Assembly (NCBI GenBank): GCA_007129655.1
Contig: SKVC01000070.1
Location: forward strand, 1 to 31,131
Reading direction: 5' to 3'
DNA: 31,131 bases
DNA from: Thermoplasmata archaeon
GTDB taxonomy: Archaea; Thermoplasmatota; Thermoplasmata; Halarchaeoplasmatales; Halarchaeoplasmataceae
A model generated the notes under the pieces. The model worked only from the letters and a program-made list of their open reading frames with translations. It searched no databases and was not told where the DNA came from. The position numbers were made by a program, and so were the translations under genes. Shown piece by piece: positions 13,797-19,692 of the stretch (positions within the stretch are counted from its first letter, which is position 1; every line of letters begins with the position of its first letter).

Positions 13797-14372
13797 ATGC
13801 AAGTAGCAGAAGGAAAGTTAGTTTATCCGGGAGATAAACTTGGAACACACGAAGAATGGATGCCTGGAGAGGGGACCTATGAGGAGGACGGTGTTATTTA
13901 CTCTAAGGTCTTAGGTAAAGTCAAATATGATGAAGATAAATTGGAAGCGATAGTTGAGGCAGTGAACCCAGTCTCCTCTGTCGGTATAGGAGATGTTGTA
14001 TATGGAACAATTAGGGACAAAAGAAGTTCTATGGCAACGATGACAATAAACGTGATAGAAGGTAGATCTAGAAGTGTTAGAACGGATCTCGATGGTACTA
14101 TACATATATCCAAAATGTCTGACGATTATGTAGATAGTGTAGAAGCAGTATTTTTAAAGGGAGATATAGTTAGAGCGAAGGTTCTTCAGATGGATCCATC
14201 CGTACAATTGTCAACCATGGGAAAAAATTTTGGTGTAGTTCGTGGTTACTGCTTTAATTGTAGAAGACCTATGGAGAGAAAGGGTAATCTATTGTATTGT
14301 GAATCCTGTGATCGTCGTGAGACAAGAAAGCTTTCCAAACTCTACGGTAAAATTAAAATGAAGTCTAAATGA
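13797..14372 (+). CDS. csl4: Exosome complex RNA-binding protein Csl4
   Basis: A 191-aa cap subunit of the archaeal exosome, which degrades and tails RNA from the 3' end. Three parts are visible: an N-terminal domain (VYPGDKLGTHEEWMPGEGTYEEDGVIYS, about residues 9-36), a central S1 RNA-binding domain (about 62-140), and a C-terminal zinc ribbon with Cys152, Cys155, Cys168 and Cys171. All four zinc ligands are present. GAAGAGGT lies upstream of the ATG. In archaea csl4 commonly neighbours RNA-modification genes. The next gene starts 13 nt downstream, so co-transcription is likely. Confidence 0.95.
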   Translation: MQVAEGKLVYPGDKLGTHEEWMPGEGTYEEDGVIYSKVLGKVKYDEDKLEAIVEAVNPVSSVGIGDVVYGTIRDKRSSMATMTINVIEGRSRSVRTDLDGTIHISKMSDDYVDSVEAVFLKGDIVRAKVLQMDPSVQLSTMGKNFGVVRGYCFNCRRPMERKGNLLYCESCDRRETRKLSKLYGKIKMKSK

Positions 14373-14385
14373 AGGTGGATCTCCT

Positions 14386-14613
14386 TTGGTAGAAACAGAA
14401 AAAACGGTTACAGCCATCAAAGAAAAAAACAAATGGGCCAAAAGAGAGGAAGATATACTAGAAGAGATAGATAATATCAAGGCCAAAAAAAAGAAGCTAC
14501 TCAAAAGGATGAAACGATTGAAAGATTTAATAAACGATTGTGAATACGCTATAAAAGAAAAACGAGTAGACGATATATCCATTCCTGATACAGCCGGGGA
14601 TTTTATTAGGTGA
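14386..14613 (+). CDS. Small coiled-coil protein 1, unknown function
   Basis: A 75-aa protein beginning with TTG, preceded by GAAGGTGGA at 14371-14379. From about residue 15 it is a highly charged helix with heptad-like spacing (REEDILEEIDNIKAKKKKLLKRMKRLKDLINDCEYAIKEK), ending in a short VDDISIPDTAGDFIR tail. No catalytic motif, signal peptide or membrane segment. I do not recognise the family. It is followed 4 nt later by a second 75-aa coiled-coil gene and then by an LC7 protein and a GvpD-like ATPase, so it may be a structural or adaptor subunit of that group. Confidence 0.75.
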   Translation: MVETEKTVTAIKEKNKWAKREEDILEEIDNIKAKKKKLLKRMKRLKDLINDCEYAIKEKRVDDISIPDTAGDFIR

Positions 14614-14617
14614 GATA

Positions 14618-14845
14618 TTGGTAGACGAGAGAGGAATTGATGGGATAAGGGATATCGCAAACAAATATCAAAATGAATTAAAAAAGTCTAAAGAAAAATT
14701 AAAGGAATTAAACGAAGAAGAAAAGCGATTAAAAAAAGAATTAGAAACCGTGAGAAGTAATTTGGAATATTATACCGCCCTGGTTTCAGACATGAAAAAA
14801 AGGATGAATCAAGGCGAAAATTGGTCCATGTTCAACGACATATAA
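14618..14845 (+). CDS. Small coiled-coil protein 2, unknown function
   Basis: A 75-aa protein starting with TTG at 14618, with AGGTGA at 14608-14613. Residues 10-60 are a nearly continuous charged helix (IRDIANKYQNELKKSKEKLKELNEEEKRLKKELETV), then NLEYYTALVSDMKKRM and a short end (NQGENWSMFNDI). It has the same length and start codon type as the preceding gene, but the sequences are not obviously duplicates. The two could form a heteromeric coiled coil, by analogy with small prefoldin-like proteins, but no prefoldin beta-hairpin is seen. The family is unrecognised. Confidence 0.75.
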   Translation: MVDERGIDGIRDIANKYQNELKKSKEKLKELNEEEKRLKKELETVRSNLEYYTALVSDMKKRMNQGENWSMFNDI

Positions 14846-14869
14846 ATTGATCGATTGTGACACTGAAAG

Positions 14870-14878
14870 CTTAAATAC
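14870..14878 (+). promoter_or_regulatory. Possible TATA box upstream of the LC7 gene
   Basis: CTTAAATAC lies 25 nt after the stop of the second coiled-coil gene and 57 nt before the probable LC7 start. It would place a transcription start near 14903, upstream of the AGGAG at 14921-14925. The gap of about 90 nt here is the largest in the cluster and makes a separate transcript for the LC7-ATPase pair plausible. Confidence 0.45.
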
Positions 14879-14934
14879 ATTGTTGTACATACACCTTAAC
14901 ATCGAGATATAGAGCGTATCAGGAGTGTGTTAAA

Positions 14935-15318
14935 ATAAACATACAAAAACAAGTTAAGGAATTATTCAAGGATTACTTCGAAGAAAATGGCATAGAAGCT
15001 CTAGTACTAGCATCAAAAAATGGAATACCCATAGCCGCACATATCAAAAGAGATGATCGAAGTGAGAGTTTCAGTGCACTTTCAGCTACCATAATGGGTG
15101 CTTCAGAAGTGATTTTTTCGGGCCTAGATAAAAAAAGTCCGGAGATAATTGTAATAGAGTCCGAATCCAGCATCATGTTTATCAAGGGCATGGGGCGCAG
15201 TTCTGTTTTATCTTTACTAGGTAATTTAGATAAGAAAGAAGAGCTCAAAGAAAAATTGCTCGAAATAGAGGCTAAAATTGAAGAAATAAAAAACACAGAC
15301 TCAGATGGAGGAAATTAA
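14935..15318 (+). CDS. Roadblock/LC7 domain protein (start codon unusual)
   Basis: The frame is open from 14875 to a TAA at 15316-15318. From 14935 it encodes about 127 aa with the Roadblock/LC7 pattern: a first helix (QVKELFKDYFEENG), IEALVLASKNGIPIAAHI, SALSATIMGASEVIFS, then EIIVIESESSIMFIKGMGRSSVLSLL, and a C-terminal charged helix (KEELKEKLLEIEAKIEEIK). LC7 proteins regulate small GTPases and other P-loop NTPases. No ATG, GTG or TTG is in frame until the ATG at 15094, which would cut the domain in half. AGGAG at 14921-14925 best fits an ATA at 14935. A sequencing error cannot be excluded. The next gene, a P-loop ATPase, starts 1 nt after this stop. Confidence 0.8.
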   Translation: MNIQKQVKELFKDYFEENGIEALVLASKNGIPIAAHIKRDDRSESFSALSATIMGASEVIFSGLDKKSPEIIVIESESSIMFIKGMGRSSVLSLLGNLDKKEELKEKLLEIEAKIEEIKNTDSDGGN

Positions 15319-15319
15319 C

Positions 15320-16834
15320 ATGGAAACACATGCAATACCCAAAGAAGTAACGGATTTCATAACTCGTCAAGGTGGTTCTTCATTGATAATAAAAGGAACC
15401 GCAGGAACTGGAAAAACAACTCTTGCTCTGCAATTGATAGAAGATATCGGAAAACCCGGACGGAGCTTTTACTTATCAACAAGGGTTTCTGATGAGAGTT
15501 TATACCGACAATTTCCGTGGCTGGAAGAGGAAGAGATGAGGAGCAGAGTCATAGACTCGAGCAAGGTGTTTCTAGAGGCTATTTATGAATCTGAAAAAGA
15601 AAAAATGGAAGAACTCCCCGAAAAAGAGCGCAAAAAAATCGATCAGGCCAAGGAATTTCTAGGCACGATAGAGAAAAAGGGAATACCGGAAGAGGTAGAT
15701 AGAACGCTTTTAAATTCTCTTGAAGAAAGAGTCCCAGGTCTAGAACGTATATACGATAGGATAGACCATATTTTACCTGAAAGAGCTACACTTGTTATAG
15801 ATAGCGTCGAAGGGATCACACATAAATACGGTCTAGAACCGGAAACTTTCATAATGACCTTACAGAAAGATCTTGTAGAAAATTCGAATACTAATTTGAT
15901 CCTTGTACTTGAAAAATCAGAGGCAAAAGAATTACAATATTTGGTCGACGGGGTCATACATCTAGATAGATTCCAAATTGAAAACCGTGATGTAAGGGAA
16001 ATTCAGATGGTAAAACTGAGAGCTATCGGGATAAAACAACCTGCGTACTTGATGACTTTGGAAGGAGGACGGTTTAGATGTTTCGAACCATTCAGCAGTA
16101 TAGATCATCCGGAGGATATTACTTGGAAATCTACAGAAGACTCTGAAGATACATACAGTACAGGTATAAAGGATCTCGATGACATATTAGATGGTGGATT
16201 TTCCAAGGGTAGCTATAACGTATTGGAAGTAAAAGAAAATGTTAGTAACGAAGAATACATGTTGATAATTCGACCTCTGTTCCTTAATTTTTTGAGCAAA
16301 AATCGAGGTGTGCTAGCAACTCTTTCCGGAGGTACACATCCGGATATACTGAAAAGAGATCTTGTAAGATTCTTATCCGGCGATCTCTTTGATGAACGTT
16401 TCCGTATCGTGGATTACTTTTCATATCAATCCGATGAACCTTATATGATGGCTTTGGGTGGTAAGAAAAGAGATGAACTCGGAAAGATCTATACCACGAA
16501 CATACGCGAGATCAGTGATAACGGTTCTACACCGATATTAGATTATACCGGATTCGATACCGTCGAGTACCTACGTGGTGACGAGATAGCGATAAGAGAA
16601 CTTCTGGAAGCTGTATCTAACACAAAAGTTTCCCAGAACCTCGGAATAGGTATCGTAAAACACGGTCTGAAATTATCCAGCGAAATAAAGAACATGTCGG
16701 ATAATTACATCGAAATAACCAGTGTAAATAACACGCCGTGTATCTACGGTATCAAACCGAAGACTGGAATATACGCTATCGTACCTCACGAAGAAAAGGG
16801 AAGTCCGTACATATCTTTGATACCCATACGGTAG
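15320..16834 (+). CDS. GvpD-like RecA-superfamily (KaiC/RAD55-type) ATPase, two tandem domains
   Basis: A 504-aa protein. Domain 1 has a good Walker A (GTAGTGKTT, residues 26-34) and Walker B (RATLVIDSVEG, about 157-167). Domain 2 begins with the KaiC-type lead TGIKDLDDILDGGFSKGSYNVLEV (about residue 280), but the P-loop lysine is missing: the expected GxxGxGKT is replaced by a VKENVSNEE stretch, so it is probably inactive. This layout resembles the archaeal GvpD P-loop family. GvpD itself regulates gas-vesicle expression in haloarchaea, but no gas-vesicle genes are present here, so a broader signalling role is more likely. GGAGG at 15307-15311 selects ATG 15320 over the ATG at 15305. Paired with the LC7 gene. 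Confidence 0.82.
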   Translation: METHAIPKEVTDFITRQGGSSLIIKGTAGTGKTTLALQLIEDIGKPGRSFYLSTRVSDESLYRQFPWLEEEEMRSRVIDSSKVFLEAIYESEKEKMEELPEKERKKIDQAKEFLGTIEKKGIPEEVDRTLLNSLEERVPGLERIYDRIDHILPERATLVIDSVEGITHKYGLEPETFIMTLQKDLVENSNTNLILVLEKSEAKELQYLVDGVIHLDRFQIENRDVREIQMVKLRAIGIKQPAYLMTLEGGRFRCFEPFSSIDHPEDITWKSTEDSEDTYSTGIKDLDDILDGGFSKGSYNVLEVKENVSNEEYMLIIRPLFLNFLSKNRGVLATLSGGTHPDILKRDLVRFLSGDLFDERFRIVDYFSYQSDEPYMMALGGKKRDELGKIYTTNIREISDNGSTPILDYTGFDTVEYLRGDEIAIRELLEAVSNTKVSQNLGIGIVKHGLKLSSEIKNMSDNYIEITSVNNTPCIYGIKPKTGIYAIVPHEEKGSPYISLIPIR

Positions 16835-16838
16835 ATAC

Positions 16839-17486
16839 TCAGTATCCGTATTCTCCCCTTAGAGGTACGAATACCACGCCCCCCAAACCCCTTTTATCTA
16901 TTTTTGTTTCTGATTTTTTACTTACCAGTATCAACTCTTGATAAAAATTACCACCAACGGGGATCAATAATTTTCCCTCTAGTTTTAGCTGTTCTACGAG
17001 AGGCGGTGGTATGTCGGGAGCGCCGCAAGCTACGGATATTCTATCATACGGAGCGCCTTTAGGATACCCTTTGGAGCCATCGCCCACGATAACTTTTACA
17101 TTTGGATAACCTGCTTTAGATAGATTATTTTTTGCCGCTTTTGCAAGAGGATCTAAAAGTTCTACTGTGTAAACCTCTCCCTTTTCACCTACCAACTCGG
17201 CTATAATCGCCGCATGGTAACCTCGTCCCCCCCCCACTTCCAGTACTTTTTGACCCTTGTCTAATTCCAAAGCTTCTACCATCATAGCCACCATATGAGG
17301 GGCGGAGATGGTCTGGCCTCCTCCGATCGGCTGAGGTCTATCCACATAGGCATGATCACGATGTTCTTCCGGTAAAAACAGATGACGCGGTACCTTTCTC
17401 ATGGCATCTGCGACTGATTCGCTCTTAATGTATCCTGAAGATTTAAGATGTTCAACCAACCTTTCGCGTTCTTTATCGTATTTCAC
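16839..17486 (-). CDS. pcm: Protein-L-isoaspartate O-methyltransferase
   Basis: A 215-aa SAM-dependent enzyme that methylates L-isoaspartyl residues in aged proteins so they can revert to aspartate. Family signatures are VPRHLFLPEEHRDHAYVDRPQPIGGGQTISAPHMVA, the SAM motif VLEVGGGRGYHAAIIAELVG, the acid motif VYTVELLDPLAKAAKNNL, and VIVGDGSKGYP with APYDRISVACGAPDIPPPLVEQLKLEGKLLIPVG. The start is a GTG that overlaps the upstream regulator's stop (CCGTGA), with GGGGTGA upstream, indicating translational coupling. It converges on the GvpD-like ATPase with only 4 nt between stops. Confidence 0.96.
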   Translation of the reverse strand: MKYDKERERLVEHLKSSGYIKSESVADAMRKVPRHLFLPEEHRDHAYVDRPQPIGGGQTISAPHMVAMMVEALELDKGQKVLEVGGGRGYHAAIIAELVGEKGEVYTVELLDPLAKAAKNNLSKAGYPNVKVIVGDGSKGYPKGAPYDRISVACGAPDIPPPLVEQLKLEGKLLIPVGGNFYQELILVSKKSETKIDKRGLGGVVFVPLRGEYGY

Positions 17487-18016
17487 GGTTTTAATTCACC
17501 CCATGTATCTATAAATCTTTCGACCGCTTCATCAACGAAGGATGATTTGTATGTTATCAGTATCTGTACCACCCTTTTTTGATCTTTAACAGAGTAAAAT
17601 TTTTGTCTTCCTTTACGCCTAACTTCTAGGTAAGAAGATTTGATAAGTTTTTTAAGGTGAAAAGAGAGTGTTGATTTTGATATATCGAGTTCTTTAAGTA
17701 TATCTCCAAATGAAATTATTTCATTTTTCATAACTAAAAGTATTATTTTTCTAGGCATTTTCTGTCTTAGGATACCTAGGATCTTTCTGTCTGGATATTG
17801 GACTTCGTTTGCCACATAATACCTTTTTTTGTTACCGCTCATCTGAGAAGCAAATAACCCATGTTCTTCCAGATAATTCAAGTGATATTCTATCTCTCCC
17901 ATCGCTAAATCTAATTCTCTTTTTATCTTCCTCATATGACTTCCCGGGTATTTGGAAACATATGCGAATATCTTTCTTCTCGTTTCAAGTTCCAGTGCCT
18001 CTTCCTTTTCACCCAT
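17483..18016 (-). CDS. Double winged helix-turn-helix transcriptional regulator
   Basis: A 177-aa protein with two winged-helix domains in tandem. Domain 1 (about residues 8-72) includes TRRKIFAYVSKYPGSHMRKIKRELDLAMGEIEYHLNYLEEHGLFAS with a wing GNKKRYYV. Domain 2 (about 78-155) includes PRKIILLVMKNEIISFGDILKELDISKSTLSFHLKKLIKSSYLEVRRKGRQKFYSV, an ArsR/MarR-like pattern. No metal-binding cysteines or ligand domain are visible. Tandem-wHTH proteins of this type are abundant in Thermoplasmatota and methanogens. AAAGGAGTGA, which contains the stop of the upstream membrane protein, is its Shine-Dalgarno, and it overlaps pcm by 4 nt, so the three genes form one operon. Target genes are unknown. 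Confidence 0.85.
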   Translation of the reverse strand: MGEKEEALELETRRKIFAYVSKYPGSHMRKIKRELDLAMGEIEYHLNYLEEHGLFASQMSGNKKRYYVANEVQYPDRKILGILRQKMPRKIILLVMKNEIISFGDILKELDISKSTLSFHLKKLIKSSYLEVRRKGRQKFYSVKDQKRVVQILITYKSSFVDEAVERFIDTWGELKP

Positions 18017-18025
18017 CTGTGAAGT

Positions 18026-18292
18026 TCACTCCTTTAATATGGATAGATATAGTAGTGCTACTATAGAGAGGTCGAGTACCAGCATAGGTAACGTTGGGAC
18101 GCCTAAAGGCTGGAAAGTGGTGTACAAACTTATCAGTGCGTAAACGCCTTTTATAGAGAAAATACAAAATGCCAGAGATACAAGCAGCATTTTATTTCTT
18201 CCCGTACGTCTATAGCTAACGAAACCCACTATAGCTTGTATCATTGCAAAACCTGCCAAACAGACCGCCACAAAGGGATACATCATCGTCAT
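18026..18292 (-). CDS. Small membrane protein, three predicted helices
   Basis: An 88-aa protein made almost only of hydrophobic segments: FVAVCLAGFAMIQAIVGFVSY, then after a basic loop (RRTGRNK) MLLVSLAFCIFSIKGVYALISLY, and LPMLVLDLSIVALLYLSIL. The frame is open up to a TTG at 18325, but that would overlap the divergent gene's promoter; the ATG at 18292 lies about 11 nt after the expected transcription start from the symmetric TATA-like element and is preferred. It is co-transcribed with a double-wHTH regulator, a pairing seen repeatedly in archaea, and may sense the membrane state for it. Function not known; DUF7521-like similarity is a guess. Confidence 0.65.
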   Translation of the reverse strand: MTMMYPFVAVCLAGFAMIQAIVGFVSYRRTGRNKMLLVSLAFCIFSIKGVYALISLYTTFQPLGVPTLPMLVLDLSIVALLYLSILKE

Positions 18293-18323
18293 ATCTTTCA
18301 CAATTAGCTTAATGTGCGTTACC

Positions 18324-18335
18324 AATAAAGTTATT
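18324..18335. promoter_or_regulatory. Symmetric TATA-like element shared by two divergent genes
   Basis: AATAAAGTTATT reads as AATAA-AG-TTATT, so each strand offers an AT-rich TATA-like box. It lies about 30 nt from the starts of the divergent phosphopantothenate synthetase and membrane protein genes. Both would then be leaderless or have very short leaders, in agreement with the lack of Shine-Dalgarno sequences before both. Confidence 0.5.
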
Positions 18336-18359
18336 TCTACGCCCTACATTGACGTGAAT

Positions 18360-19082
18360 ATGGATATACCCGAATCACATCCGAGATATATATCGCTGAA
18401 AACCAGGCAAAAACTAGTGGAAGGGGTCGAAAAGGGAATAACATCTAAGGCCGGTTTGATAGCCCACGGTAGGGGAGAGGCCTTAGATTATATGATCGGT
18501 GAAGAAACTATAGAGCCGGCGCTAAAAGCTGAAAGAGCGGCTGTACGCGCGATTTTGGACGCAGATGATCCGGTGATATCTGTTAACGGAAACGTTGCCG
18601 CGCTCGTTCCCGGTGAGATCGTAGCTTTATCGAACATATTAAAAGCAAAGTTGGAGGTAAATCTGTTCCACAGAACCGATGAACGTATAGATCGGATTAT
18701 TAAATGGTTAAAGGAACACGGTGCCGAAGAGATCCTCGGTGATGAACCCGACGCCGAAATTCCCGGTTTGGATCATGCCAGAGCTTTATGTGCATCAGAA
18801 GGGATTTACACGGCAGATGTAGTTCTGGTTCCACTAGAGGACGGTGACAGGGCCCAAGCGCTATCTAAGATGGGGAAGACTGTGATCACTATAGATCTGA
18901 ACCCGTTGTCCCGTACTTCCCGCACCGCAGATATAACCATAGTTGATAATATAGTAAGAGCAGTGCCCATGATGATCGAATTGGAGCCGCTGGATTCCGC
19001 TTTCGATAATGATGAGAACTTGGCGGATGTTTTGGAACATATGTCTAAAAGGCTTCTCTTGCAGGCTGGTGAGTTAAGCTAG
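18360..19082 (+). CDS. 4-phosphopantoate--beta-alanine ligase (archaeal phosphopantothenate synthetase)
   Basis: A 240-aa enzyme of archaeal CoA biosynthesis that joins 4-phosphopantoate and beta-alanine using ATP, replacing bacterial PanC. The family (formerly DUF137) is recognised by IPESHPRYISLKTRQKLVEGVEKGITSKAGLIAHGRGEALDYMIGE, by VSVNGNVAALVPGEIVALSN, by KLEVNLFHRTDERI, and by the C-terminal GKTVITIDLNPLSRTSRTADITIVDNIVRAVPMMIE. The frame is open to ATG 18312, but family members start near MDIPESHP; GTG 18354 is a possible alternative. No Shine-Dalgarno is seen, which fits a leaderless mRNA. CoA supply connects loosely with the acyl-CoA genes downstream. Confidence 0.93.
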   Translation: MDIPESHPRYISLKTRQKLVEGVEKGITSKAGLIAHGRGEALDYMIGEETIEPALKAERAAVRAILDADDPVISVNGNVAALVPGEIVALSNILKAKLEVNLFHRTDERIDRIIKWLKEHGAEEILGDEPDAEIPGLDHARALCASEGIYTADVVLVPLEDGDRAQALSKMGKTVITIDLNPLSRTSRTADITIVDNIVRAVPMMIELEPLDSAFDNDENLADVLEHMSKRLLLQAGELS

Positions 19083-19147
19083 AAATTCACCAAAAACATT
19101 ATGAAGAGATGGACGATAAGTGTTCAGTTAAATCAAGGTGTAAGAAA

Positions 19148-19681
19148 ATGGTAGACGATAAGCGCGTCGGACTGGTTCAGGTATATACCGGATGCGGTAA
19201 AGGCAAAACCACTGCAGCCCTAGGCCAGGTACTCCGAGCGGTAGGAAAGGGACAAAAAGCCATAATCATACAGTTTATGAAAGGCGAAATCAAGTACGGG
19301 GAACTGAAAAGCGTCGCCGACCTAGAAAATGCAGAGATAGAACAGTACGGTCGACCGGATTTTGTCGATAAAAAAGATCCTGCAAAGATAGATATCGAGC
19401 TGGCAGAAAAAGGATTACGCAGAGCAAAAGAAGTTATCTCTTCAGGTGAGTACGACATAGTTGTACTGGACGAGATGAACATAACTCTCGATTATAAATT
19501 AGTTGATGAAAAAGAGGTGATAACGATGATCGAAAACCGTCCTGAACACGTAGAGATAGTTCTTACCGGACGTTACGCTCCTCCTTCCATCATAGACCTT
19601 GCAGACCTGCTGACCGTTATGACTGAAGTTAAACATCCCTATATGAAAGGCGTAGAAGCTAGAGAGGGAATAGAGTATTGA
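19148..19681 (+). CDS. cobA: Cob(I)alamin / cob(I)yrinate adenosyltransferase (CobA/BtuR family)
   Basis: A 177-aa enzyme that transfers the adenosyl group of ATP to the cobalt of corrinoids, producing adenosylcobalamin. The P-loop GCGKGKTTAALGQVLRAVGKGQKAIIIQFMKG is the CobA hallmark. Other motifs are EYDIVVLDEMNITLDYKL (Walker B-like) and VLTGRYAPPSIIDLADLLTVMTEVKHPYMKGVEAREGIE. An ATG at 19109 would add 13 Lys/Cys-rich residues without a spaced Shine-Dalgarno, while AGGTG at 19136-19140 fits the ATG at 19148. It immediately precedes, and overlaps the open frame of, the B12-dependent mutase, so it very probably supplies its cofactor. Confidence 0.94.
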   Translation: MVDDKRVGLVQVYTGCGKGKTTAALGQVLRAVGKGQKAIIIQFMKGEIKYGELKSVADLENAEIEQYGRPDFVDKKDPAKIDIELAEKGLRRAKEVISSGEYDIVVLDEMNITLDYKLVDEKEVITMIENRPEHVEIVLTGRYAPPSIIDLADLLTVMTEVKHPYMKGVEAREGIEY

Positions 19682-19692
19682 AGGTGTTCAAA

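Noticed and set aside
15320..16834. Gas-vesicle regulator function (GvpD) taken literally
   Set aside because: No gvpA, gvpC or other gas-vesicle genes are in the window, and the family is broader than gas-vesicle control.
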